From Lenisia limosa (lineage: Eukaryota > Breviatea), in NCBI GenBank assembly GCA_001655205.1, contig LPNZ01008087.1, forward strand, positions 1 to 33,787: a stretch of 33,787 nucleotides of DNA, in the 5' to 3' direction. Position numbers and translations under genes: made by a program. Of the stretch, positions 21,743 through 31,425 are shown one piece after another (the stretch's first letter is position 1; every line of letters starts with the position of its first letter). The notes beneath the pieces are model-generated. The model was given only the letters and a program-made list of their open reading frames with translations, did no database searches and was not told where the DNA came from.

Positions 21743-22379
21743 TTAGGCGTTGATAACGTTGGAAGCAACGGTGTCGAGGTCCTTGTGGCCAGCGGGGGTA
21801 AGGTAACGACCGTTCTTGTGGTGCTTCACAAGCTTCATGTCCTCGAACTGCTGGAGGATGGTACGGATGATCTTACCAGAGGCAAGACGAACGTGAGCGG
21901 GCTTGGTTCCACGGTTGATGGAGCCACCGTAGACACGACGGAAAGCGCCAACACCAGTGTTGCGGCGAATGTAAAGTTTGCGAGCAATAGAGGCTAAAAA
22001 ACAATTAGAGGATGCCAAACAAAAATTTTGACATTATCCTAAGCTCTCTTTGTACAGCTATAGCACAATCAAATGACAAGAGACACATATTATGCCAACA
22101 GTCGCGTACCGGCACGAATGTAGTACCAGTCCTCATCATAGGGAGCAAGCTCCTTGTTGACACCAGTCTTGACGAGCTCAGTCCAGGCGGGGACTAAAAT
22201 ATGATTCACAATTCAAAAGTTCAAAAAAAAGCAAAAGCTTGAATAATCAATAAACAAAGGACTCTGAAACAATAAAGGAGCATACTCTGGAACTTCTTGG
22301 AGCGCTTCAAGTGCTGGGCAAAAGCATTGATGAACTCAGGAGCTGAGACGTCCTTAACAGAGGCAGCGCGCTTGGGCAT
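21743..22379 (-). CDS. RPS19: 40S ribosomal protein eS19 (RPS19), spliced
   Basis: A component of the small ribosomal subunit head, needed for 18S rRNA maturation. Three coding exons join in phase: 22379 to about 22286 ([20 protein letters not shown] ... SKKFQ), about 22194-22110 ([20 protein letters not shown] then DWYYIRA) and about 21994-21743 ([47 protein letters not shown], then [13 protein letters not shown] to the stop TAA). The length is about 144 residues, normal for the family, and every signature block is present. An acceptor TTTTTAG lies directly before the ATG, with a matching GTATGTG donor at 22462-22456, so the 5' UTR probably contains an 83-bp intron abutting the start codon. 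This is the most securely identified gene in the window. Confidence 0.97.
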
Positions 22380-22735
22380 CTAAAAAGGTTGGACAACAAA
22401 GTAAGGCGCAGATAAAACGGGACACTGTACAGCAATAATAACAATGAAAGCATTTCACATACATTTATCAAGCAAAGCTGTAAAAAGAGGTTGAAAAAAG
22501 AGAAAATATTCTGAAGAAAGGGAAATGAACTGAACTGAACTGAACTTCGGATTTACGATTTTAAAAATCCACCTCACTTCCCTCATGCTTGTCCTTCCAC
22601 CCCTTCCCCTTGTCAACCCGTTGCCATTTTAACTTTTATTTTTGTTTTTTCACCTAGTATCTACCGGATTACTGGTGCAGCAGGTTTCCCTCCCTTTTTT
22701 TCACCAGCGGTTTTTGATTTGTCATATGAATCACC
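22380..22735. promoter_or_regulatory. Divergent upstream region (eS19 / SLC35-like) with 5' UTR intron of eS19
   Basis: Bases 22380-22462 are the predicted 5' UTR intron of eS19 (minus strand). The remainder is a shared upstream region. GAACT repeats three times in tandem near 22529-22544, and a pyrimidine-rich block (about 22570-22660) precedes the transporter gene, which could form its transcription initiator. Confidence 0.45.
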
Positions 22736-24225
22736 AACACATGAAGTCCACTATGCCTGATGAGACACAGCCTTTGTGCGAAAACGATGATGTTTCATGT
22801 TAGTTCTGGATAAAAAGTAATATGTTCAGTGAATGTTGAACCACGATCACTTGAAGACAAGCGAAATGAATATCTCCTCAAAGATAAAAAGTGGCCTGCT
22901 ATAGTTCTTTCCATTTTCCATTTACTTGTGAGTAAATGTTTTATTATTATTCCATTAGAGCTCTTCAGTTGTTCCAGTCTACAATAAATGGTCGTTTGGT
23001 TATTTCAAAAAAGAAGTCTGATTCATTTTTATTGACAGCTCTAGACTGGACACCCTTTTCCTTTGACAATTCTCTTTTCTCAGCTTTTTGGAATATCAAT
23101 TCTTCTTGTAATTTCCAAGTTTGTTCATATTGACTCTGATATTTAGTACCATTTCGCACTTAAATGGTTCAACAAATTCCTATATATTCAATCGCAATTT
23201 CCAACAAAAGTGTCTGAAGATTTTACCAGTGGTACTCTTATTCAGTGTCAATATCTCTTTGAACAATCTTGGACTCTGGTTCTCTTCCATTGTATTCCAT
23301 ATAGTTTTGAGAAGCACAGGGGTAGGTGAAGAGAGTTGTTAATGTCTAGATACTTTGGACTCTTCTTTTTGCATCAACAATCAAATCAGAAAAGCCATCG
23401 CTTTCTCAGATTGGTTGTTCACTTGTTCTTGGTTCGTTTGTGATATATATTAACGTTATCAGCTTGCGGAACTGTTCTTGCATCTTGGAGACTGCTTAAT
23501 CACCCAAAAACAGCACATACAGTTTTTTTTTTTTTTCATTAACCGCAGAATGATGTGTCAATCTATTTTGCACTTGGTGTTAATTTACTGAGTGCTATTA
23601 TTTCGGCCATTTCTTGTGAGGGGAATGATATGAGAGATAATTTGTTTAGCTCTTGTCTTAAGGAGGAGAGCAGTATGTTTACGCCTTCCTCTCAACCTTG
23701 GAGGTTTTGGAATGAGTTTAATTGAGGTTGGACTTGGTTGTTGTGGTAATTCCTTAGATCACTGCATTGAAGTTCCTTCTGTCCTCTTTCTTTGTGTTTG
23801 GTTTTGCTCTCTGTTTAGAAAGTGGTTCCTATCACAGGATTCCATTTAATTCTGAAAGTATGGATCTTGTTGGGGTACTATCTGTTGGGATCATTGTCAC
23901 TATGCTGTAAGAACATCAAATCCTAAGCTTGCCTTACTTTTAGGTATCAATCAACAGGAACAACCCTCATTGCAATAACCAAGGCAGTTTCAAATGGCAT
24001 CATTGGTCAGTGGAAAATGTAAGCTGTCTGTCAAGTGCATAACAATCACAGTATTCCTCAACTTTTGCTTGGATTGATTATTTTCAATGAAGTTGATAAC
24101 TGGGATATTCTCCTCTATATTGGCTTTATTTTGATGACCGTATCTTCAATTGCCTATGGTTATACAATTCAAAATGTAAGTCTTTTTTCAAATTTAATAT
24201 TCAGAAACGAACGCATGTTAATTGA
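22736..24225 (+). CDS. SLC35/triose-phosphate-translocator-family transporter (spliced)
   Basis: A multi-pass Golgi or ER nucleotide-sugar-type transporter by family. The start is MNHQHMKSTMPDETQPLCEN, followed by LNVEPRSLEDKRNEYLLKDK and the first membrane helix WPAIVLSIFHLL. The diagnostic block SSSVVPVYNKWSFGYFKK follows (about 22961). A 29-bp intron (23016-23044) then joins in phase to TGHPFPLTILFSQLFGISIL, the expected second block. Later exons give KILPVVLLFSVNISLNNLGL and FSSIVFHIVLRSTG, EKPSLSQIGCSLVL, VSIYFALGVNLLSAIISAI, NLGGFGMSLIE, ITALKFLLSSFFVFGFALCL, LVGVLSVGIIVTML, TTLIAITKAVSNGIIGQWK and PQLLLGLIIFNEVDNWDILL. The protein ends SIAYGYTIQ, then a short KRTHVN tail with TGA at 24223-24225. 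The NKW and late F-N-E/D blocks recall SLC35C2-type members; the substrate is not inferable. Confidence 0.83.
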
Positions 24226-24404
24226 ACACGATACTTTCGAAGAAATGGTACAGAGTATATCTTGTGACATTTATATTCCTTCTATTCCTGATTACCATAC
24301 GTGTGTTTACTGTGACTCAGATTCCTTTTCAAGTGCATTGGCTTCCTCTGTTTCTTGGTCTTGGAGCTGTGTCATTTGGCTATTGGGTAACAAAGGGATT
24401 TTGA
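24214..24404 (+). CDS. Possible small one-helix membrane protein or alternative SLC35 end
   Basis: ATG 24214 opens MLIEHDTFEEM. A GTACAG donor and CAG acceptor join it in phase to IPFQVHWLPLFLGLGAVSFG then YWVTKGF and TGA 24402-24404. The second exon is a clear hydrophobic helix. The frame overlaps the last codons of the transporter, so it could also be an alternative 3' exon of it, or just open 3' UTR. It stops one base before the stop of the convergent minus-strand gene. Confidence 0.25.
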
Positions 24405-24405
24405 C

Positions 24406-25323
24406 CTACACATCCAAATGATCAAAGAATCCACGTACACTTCTTTGAGCAAGCAATTGTGAAACCTAAAAAAATGAGCATAATTGAAACATAAAATCGT
24501 AAAAAGATTTAGCAAAATGATGTGAATACCAAAAGAACCAAACCTGATTTATGGCTGCTCCAATTAAAGGCTTATATTCATCGAGAAGATAAAGTTCGAT
24601 TTTAAATGTCTCTGGTAGAGGTTTCTTACGGCCCTTATTGATTTCCTAAATGGTAAGCTTCAACATCATCTATTCACCAATGTTCTCAACTAACCTCAAC
24701 AAAAGCGTTATTGAGAATTTCCTCAACGTGCTTTCCAACTGCTCTCACCGCAATATCAAAAACAACCTGGAAAAATTAAAGCAAGTAGTACGCTTACTTG
24801 GCCGTATTCGTCAGCAAATTTCTTCCAACGCTCAGTTGCGTCTGAGTCAGAGAGTTTATCATCTTTTGTGAGCTATACTCATTAAGCTGTGAGACTTCTT
24901 CACCACATGATCTTAGTTATTTACCCATATTATATCTTCCATTGAGGAAATAGATGAAATGTTACATATATTTTTTCAAGACCACACCTTGACGAAGATT
25001 TCTTCGACTTTTCCCATTGACTTGTCGTGAACATCTTCTTCAACTGTGTCTACTATCTTCTGTAAAGCCTTATCTAGCACCGCACGAATCAAAACGGCAT
25101 TCTTGGTCACCTGTTTTGATAAAATACTAATTCAGTCGTTTTTGAAAAAGAAAACATAGACAAGAACACAAGGACAAACCTTCTCAACACTCTCCTGCTC
25201 ATTCTCCTTCTTTTTGCTTCTCCTCTTTCTGCGCTTCTTTGAATCACCAGATAGTGGCTTATTAATACTGCTGTTACTCAGGGCCTGGAAGGGGTTTTCC
25301 CGTTCATTTTTCACAGAGGACAT
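24406..25323 (-). CDS. Unrecognised helical protein with strongly basic N-terminus (spliced)
   Basis: The start ATG is 25323-25321 (MSSVKNERENPFQALSNSSI). A lysine/arginine cluster, KKRRKRRSKKKENEQ, lies at about residues 29-43 and could be a nuclear or nucleolar localisation signal. After a short intron come amphipathic helical segments: TKNAVLIRAVLDKALQKIVD, SMGKVEEIFVK, LTKDDKLSDSDATERWKKFA, VVFDIAVRAVGKHVEEILNN and PETFKIELYLLDEYKPLIGA. The last exon reads VSQLLAQRSVRGFFDHLDV and ends at TAG 24408-24406. All five exons join with clean GT-AG sites and constant phase, which supports a real gene of about 200 residues. I do not recognise the family. Its start is divergent from PIG-W, 346 bp away. 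Confidence 0.72.
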
Positions 25324-25669
25324 AATGGATGGGGTTCAAGGGGAATCCCAAGTGCTATATGCTTATCTTCTTATCTAAAAATTATCTTAATATCTTTGTC
25401 GTATTCTTTGTGTTTATTCTTTGAGGAGGAGGGGTTGGAAAAGGGGGGGGGAAGTTCAGTATGTAACTAGTGTAATAAAAATGTAACTGATGATGGTCAT
25501 TCTTTTTTTGTGAAGAAGAAGTTGAGAATTTATACTGTGATATCTAAGTGGTCTCCCCAGCCCCCTAATTTCTCCTCCTCGTTACACACAACTTGCGTAC
25601 GCTTCACTCTTTGAATAAGAAAGCTGTAGAAAGAGAAGAGAGTTTTACTTGAAGGAGTTTCAGTAGAAG
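25324..25669. promoter_or_regulatory. Divergent upstream region (helical protein / PIG-W)
   Basis: The 346 bp lie between two divergent start codons. A G9 run near 25442 sits in a purine-rich patch. AT-rich sequence and a CT-rich block (about 25550-25580) precede PIG-W. No specific site can be named. Confidence 0.4.
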
Positions 25670-27585
25670 ATGGATTACAAAGCAGCTAAAGAGGCTTTCG
25701 TTTGTGATATATTTGAATTGATTTATTAGGTATCAGACCTTCATGGGACGTCGTTTTTTCATGTTTCAACCGTTTCAATTTGTTCTATTTTAGTTTTTTG
25801 AGTATTTATGATCAGCTCCCGCAACTTCTGATCCATTATGGCATGTTTTACTTTTCTGTGAACAGGTGGTGTTCAAAGCAGTTCAGAAACTATGTTGAAG
25901 CTGTTGTGATCTTTGCGGTCTTTGTCATTTCTTCGTCATCTGAGTCTGCCGCACTTTATGGCTGCTTATGTTCAGCATTGCTTTTGCTTTTCTCTCATTT
26001 GTTTGTTATTTCTGCTTTTACGTTGTTTAGAGTCCGCCCTGACCTTAGTCAAGATCAAATTGCTGTGGTCTGTGCTCTTGTACCTGCATCTGACTTTGTT
26101 TTAGACTTGGAATCAAAAACAAAAACCATTTCTCACAATTTATCGTGCAACGTTGATGCTTTTAACGTGAGTTACCTTCAAGGTAACCTGTTCAGCATAT
26201 ATGCTATCTTGGCAGTTGATTTCCCCATTTTCCCTCGAGACCTTGCCAAGACGGAAGTAGCTGGAGTCAGTATTGTTGGTTGGGGCTTTGCAGCAAAGTC
26301 CACTCTGATAATATTGGTGTAAACATACATATCAATAGTAGTCTGATAATATGGGTGTAAACATACATCATATGATTAAGTTGGTTTGGAGGAATAAGTG
26401 TTTATAACCTTAGATGGACGCAGGAGTTGGCTGTTTTGTTGTGAGTATGGCCCTCGTTGCTCCGTCTGTCACGGTTGGTTAACCATTCACATCAAAGGAT
26501 AGAACACTACTATGATGACCTGTTTTATAATAACAGGCTTCCCAAAGCCCAATGTCTCGGATTGCATGGTCAATGAAAAAGTCAGCGCCTCTTCTTGTTC
26601 TTGGTGCAGCAAGGTTTATATCTGTTAGAGGAGTCAATTACCAAGTGGGAACCCGAAATTCAGTAACATTGTAGGAGCACTTGACAGAATACGGTGTCCA
26701 TTGGAATTTTTTTGTTACACTTGCTGGAGTTGCTTTTTTCTCAAGTCTATTCCCTGCCAAGTCAACTGCGGCCCTTGTGCTTTCTGCATGTCTTACCGTT
26801 GTTCATCAGGTCGGAATTGTGATCTCAAAAAAACTCTTATTGATTTTAGATGCTTCTCAATAATGGAATGAGTGACTATATTTTACATGCTCCACGGGAG
26901 ACTTTTGTGGATATGAATCGAGAAGGCATCTGTAGTTTAACTGGTATGCTAGGGTGAATTTGCACCCATTTAGATATGTTATTATGGAATAGGTTACCTG
27001 GCATTGTACTTTTTTGGAGTTGGTTTGGGACACATCCTGAAGGGAAGCAGAACCTATGCAGAGTGGAAGCAGCTATTGACAATATTATTCTCAGCAGTAA
27101 GAAACCAAATTCGTTATACTTTAGACGATAGTTTTATGGGCATTTACAGCTGAATTTTCATTATATGTTCAACCATCAAGAAGACTGGTATGGAAAAGTC
27201 ATTTGGTTATATCATTTTCAGTTGAACGCGGCTTATGTGGTATGGATTATGAGTCATTCTGTGACAACTCTTTTGTGTACAATGGTGCTCACATTCTTCG
27301 TCAACCCGGTATGGCAATGCAATAGTTCCCCTGATATCAACTCTAGGAAAGTAGCATCATTTATGCAGCTATTAATTCAAATCAACTCGCTTTATTTTTG
27401 ATTGCCAACATTTCAACAGGACTGGTGAATTTCTCATTACAGACAATATACACAGCAAATACCCAGGTACATTGTGTTATACTCTAACAACCAAGGCTGT
27501 AATAGTATTGGCATTTTACTTCATTGGAATATGTTCATTTGCCCTATCATTGCATCAACGAAGGATTGTACTTAAATTATGGTAA
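25670..27585 (+). CDS. PIGW: GPI-anchor inositol acyltransferase PIG-W/GWT1 (spliced)
   Basis: PIG-W (yeast GWT1) acylates the inositol of GlcN-PI in the ER, an early step of GPI-anchor synthesis. The start MDYKAAKEAF joins in phase to VSDLHGTSFF, the family's N-terminal block. Further signatures are IYAILAVDFPIFPRDLAKTE (about 26199-26258), MDAGVGCFVVSMALVAPSVT (about 26414-26473), SAPLLVLGAARFISVRGVNY (about 26584), EHLTEYGVHWNFFVTLAGVA (about 26676) and PRETFVDMNREGICSLTGYL (about 26897, across an intron). The C-terminus has LNAAYVVWIMSHSVTTLLCT, TGLVNFSLQTIYTANTQ and a last membrane helix, AVIVLAFYFIGICSFALSL, ending at TAA 27583-27585. Multiple hydrophobic segments fit the expected 13 or so membrane spans. 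The stop lies only 28 bp from the convergent minus-strand gene. Confidence 0.93.
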
Positions 27586-27613
27586 AGAAAAGGGAATGAA
27601 CTGTTCTCCCTTT

Positions 27614-29208
27614 TTAAGTGGCTTTGTCGTGTTGAATTTCATCTTCTGGTAGAATTGTCAGTATTCTCATTTTTTTCTTGCCAATTGTCCTATATTCATG
27701 ACTACATTTCATCACTTACGATTATTGAACATATTTTGGAGTTTTGGAAAAACAAGGTCATCCTCTACAGTAGTTTTTCTGAGTTTTGGCGCTAAAAAAA
27801 GTTAGCCAGATCAAGAACGCACCTTTGGTAGGCTGCAAAACAGTTGGTAAGATGTTACCGTGTTCATTTACAGTTTTTCCATCAGAAATTTGAAAAGCAA
27901 CTCGTTTCAAGGATTCTTTTTGATTGAGGAAAGGTATAGAATTAAGATGAAAACCTAGATTATTCATTATTTCAAACAAAAAAACAAAAACCAAATCAAA
28001 GCATGAGTTCAAACCAACGCACCTGCTTGTTTTTCTTTGTGCACTATAGGTGGTACTGGTTGAGACTTTAACGATTTTTGGAGTTTTCTTTTTGCGGACT
28101 CACCATACTAAAATCAACGATTAACACCCCAATATGACGTACTCGGTAAACAGACGCGGCATTGGCAGTGAAGAGCAGTTGCTGTTCCTCCTGGTGAATG
28201 GTGAAGAAGAATAACGCTTATTATCTTACAGTCATTCCGTTGAGTATGGAAAATTCGTTCACGTTTTGCAAATGATGGTGTGATGAAATGTGTTCTAAAA
28301 CACAAAACCTAAAAACATGATTTATGACCATAAATAGCTAAGGGTGTTCCCAATAACTGTACTTGTAAATAAGAAATAATGGTCATTATGACAATTAAAT
28401 ATCAATAGTCTTTTAGTCTTCCGGTGATATATTATTATCAGATCATCATATTACAAGAAAATGGGTCCTAGTTCCAACTTATTTTCAATTTTTTTTCATA
28501 ACTAAATAGAGTATCATATATAGATTGCCTTAATAATTATACATTTCAACATTTGACAAATCAAATACAAAAATGAGAATAGTGATGAGTAATATTGTTT
28601 AGCTTTTACCCAGGCGGGCTTTTACAATTGGAAAAATAATACTTGTATAGTCTATTTACAGATGCAACATGTACAAGTGTACCAGGTGATACTACTCTAT
28701 TGACGATGAAAATCCCTCAAACGCTACAATTTGGTCTTGAACGTCTTGGGACTGTGACACTTCTGTCTTACAAAAATGACACCAGAACATATCAGAGAAC
28801 GTTGATTCTACAACGATCAAGAAGGACACACAACTACCATCATCCTTCAATGAACGTCTGAGACTTAAAGACTACTCAAAGTTACATTCATAAAGCTGCC
28901 TACCTTTTTCCCGTTAAGCCTTTTCAAAAAGGGCTCGTAAAGAAACGAAATCTTATTTATATGGTTGCTGAGATTCTTTTGGTGGGACTACGATATAATC
29001 CAATGATTTCTTTATTTGTGAACAACCCTACATTTAAAAACCTGTGTTTCTTTCCATCATCAGTTGAGGAGCGACATACCCTACACAGTTAGTTGTCATA
29101 CTTCATAACAATACCAAACTTGCAATAGAGATATGGGGTTCGATTCTTTTTGTCTATTCGGTAATTTTCCTCAATTCTCTTAAGATCATCCTCTGCTTGA
29201 GGCTTCAT
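27614..29208 (-). CDS. Unrecognised protein, multi-exon
   Basis: The start ATG is 29208-29206 (MKPQAEDDLKRIEENYRIDK, then PYLYCKFGIVMK). Downstream exons that join in phase give ISFLYEPFLKRLNGKK, DDGSCVSFLIVVESTFSDMF, WCHFCKTEVSQSQDVQDQIV, DYTSIIFPIVKARL, HISSHHHLQNVNEFSILNGM, EEQQLLFTANAASVYR, GESAKRKLQKSLKSQPVPPI, GFHLNSIPFLNQKESLKRVA and EDDLVFPKLQNMFNN, ending QDEIQHDKAT at TAA 27616-27614. The second exon (about 29027-28989) is the least certain. One intron (about 28307-28605) is roughly 300 bp, long for this locus. No membrane segment, signal peptide or known motif is visible. An overlapping plus-strand frame at 28643-28861 is open but does not splice onward, so I prefer this strand. 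Confidence 0.6.
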
Positions 29209-29327
29209 CGTCGAAAAAGGTTGTTTGGGGTTTTTTGATTGTTTTTGAGTTTAAAGCACCAGTAGATCCATCGGATCATTCATATCTTTCTGAAAAAAAA
29301 AAAAAAACAGCAGGGAGGGAGAAAAAC

Positions 29328-29674
29328 ATGGACGATGTTGAAGAAAATATGGATCCTGGTGAGAAAGGAGTAGTTCATAGGGCTGGATTGGCGATGCAGG
29401 ACTTGGCTTCGATTTTGAGCTCCGGTTCTGATGAAGAAGAGTCTCTCCAAGACCCCTCACCCGCTCCTCCATCTGTTTTTCCAAGTGTTGTTAGCACAAA
29501 CTTGGTGGAGCTCAATATTTATCTTTCCCGTGAAGAATTCAAAGAGCTTGAGGTTTGTCGTCTTCGTATTTCAATTCTGTGTTTTGATTCATGTTCCTAC
29601 TGAAACCGGACGTAGTTCATTTTCTAGAGAAGAAGGCAAAAAAATGGACTAAATTCTTGCCTTGTCAGTTCTGA
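29328..29674 (+). CDS. Small acidic protein of unknown function (spliced)
   Basis: ATG 29328 gives MDDVEENMDPGEKGVVHRAG, then an acidic/serine patch (SSGSDEEESLQDPSPAPPS) and LVELNIYLSREEFKELE. A GTTTGT donor joins in phase 0 to an acceptor ending CTAGAG and the lysine-rich end KKAKKWTKFLPCQF, TGA 29672-29674, about 90 residues in all. A different frame just downstream (SKRVIWHAESCVHRVVRQMI) is also open, so a frameshift or unseen intron could extend the protein. A poly-A tract (about 29292-29306) lies just upstream. The start is 119 bp from the divergent minus-strand gene. Confidence 0.5.
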
Positions 29675-30058
29675 GTAAGCGAGTTATTTGGCACGCAGAA
29701 AGCTGTGTGCACAGAGTTGTAAGGCAAATGATTGGGTGAATTATTATTATACTATAATCCAATATCTCTTATAAGTGTGATGGTGTGGACGGCTTCGGCC
29801 TGACACAACCTTGTTTTTATTTCTCATTGCTATATATTATATGAAACTTAACATAATTGGTACATATATGACTTACCATATTAGTTCAACTAACCTTATT
29901 AGCCAGATACATCCTTATTTTTTTTTTCTCATTGCTATGTATATGTAATGAGTGTGTACATATAGTACAGAACATAAGTAAATACATCTACAATAACAAT
30001 CCCACGTATCATGTGATATATCGATATAGTACAAACAGTCACATACAATCTCTTGCAG
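29675..30058. other. AT-rich stretch upstream of the membrane-protein half
   Basis: About 380 bp with no supportable exon. It contains GTACATATAGTACA at about 29956, a string also found in a DNAI7 intron at about 11806-11820. It may be an intron, an intergenic spacer or a rearrangement junction. Confidence 0.4.
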
Positions 30059-31344
30059 TATTTTCCCATCTCTCTCCACCCTATTACTCTTTTATTATTA
30101 TTTTCTGAAGTGGCCTTTCTTAGTTCATTTTTTATCATTTCGATTATTGTTGTAGTAATTGAAATATTGATACTCACTATTTACTCCGCAGTCCTGTACC
30201 TCCTGGGCTACCCTGGCTTGGTGGCCTGGGTACTACATTCCATTAGGTCCCCAGAAAGACGGGCAAAGCTGAAAGTCCGACAAAGGTAGGGGGAGGGGGC
30301 CTGTGTAAATCCTGGAATACATAATATTCTCCAACCGGAAATAAAACTATCTAATTTCCCTCCTACCAGACTGGGAGTTTTTATCTTTACCCCCCTCACC
30401 TGCAGAAGCGACTGGCTTGGGCGTTGATTTTTTCTTTTTGTTGTTGTTTTCAGCCTTTGTGAAGCTTGATTTTGGGCTTCTTTTTTTGTCACATGTTTTC
30501 CCATTATACCTCCCCCAGACTGGGCGTTCTTTATCGTCGATTCCGTCTTGGGTTCTTCTACTGGGAGCTGGCCATTATGCTGAGGACGGTCTTGCTTTGC
30601 GTCATTTTGCGCGTTGTTACGTCGGCTACTTCCCAGGTGCGAGGGGAGGGGGGGGAGAGTTAAATGAGGAAATTTCGATGAAATAAAGGTATTAATCACG
30701 AACCGAATAATCTGAAACTCCAAACAAACAAAAAAACAAGCAATACTCGAGCAACCGACGCTAAAACTAGACAAAAGCCAGATGACAAAAACAAAGCAGG
30801 GGGGAAAGGCTGAAAGAATGTAGTGTGTGNNNNNNNNNNTTTATGTTTCATTTGAATGAGGTTGTTACTTCTGTTTTACCATCTAGACCCAGTGCAGGGG
30901 ATGCAGTGCACACAGCCTACCTTAAACGAGGGGAGGGACAAAAGGCCCTTAGTACTTCACGACCAAGGTTTGTATCATCTTGAATGTTTTTTTAGCTACC
31001 CTATGTAGTGTTTTCTTCTACCTTTAAATCAAGTGGGTAATGGATATCATCATTCATATTCTATGTGATGCGTACATTTCTTCAAGAACAAGATCTTCTC
31101 TAACTTGATAATGCAACTGGCGGCTCCTCGGGGGAGTATTATTGAAAGCAATTTATTTTCTGGTGCTTGAGATAGGCAACATTTAGACATCATATTAATA
31201 TGAAGCACTGCGATTGACCATTTTCTAACCCTATTTACTTTGAAATTGTTTCCATTTTGTTTTGAAATTTCCAGGTCCCCTGAAAGAAGGCGGTCAGCTT
31301 ATCGGGAGTATGTGGATCAGATTGGTGGATCCCCACAACCTTGA
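30059..31344 (+). CDS. C-terminal part of a multi-pass membrane protein (5' end missing)
   Basis: An exon starting after the acceptor TCTTGCAG (30058) encodes a long hydrophobic segment (VAFLSSFFIISIIVVVIEIL then LGYPGLVAWVLHSI) and a basic loop, RSPERRAKLKVRQR. It joins in phase to 30519-30636, GVLYRRFRLGFFYWELAIML then RTVLLCVILRVVTSATS. The pattern of a short basic loop, LY..F, YWEL..MLR and another helix is seen in the membrane region of large protist receptor- or channel-like proteins. A final pair of exons (about 30890-30969 and 31276-31344) gives a polar tail ending RSAYREYVDQIGGSPQP, TGA 31342-31344. No ATG precedes the first exon in frame, so the gene is 5'-incomplete or truncated here. 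The tail frame does not follow in phase from 30636, and a small gap (30830-30839) may hide an exon. A second tail frame is possible. Confidence 0.5.
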
Positions 31345-31425
31345 TTTCATTTGTAATTTGTTTCTTCTTATTTATTAATTGTACCACTGCTGAAAAAGGT
31401 CATCTATTGAACTGAGCAGGATGAG

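Noticed and set aside
28643-28861. A plus-strand open frame of 72 codons
   Set aside because: The minus strand over the same bases gives exons that splice in phase into a longer gene, while the plus frame connects to nothing.
30208-30774. A 188-codon reverse-strand open frame
   Set aside because: It is antisense to membrane-protein exons that match in splice phase and show membrane-helix composition. Its own protein is low-complexity.
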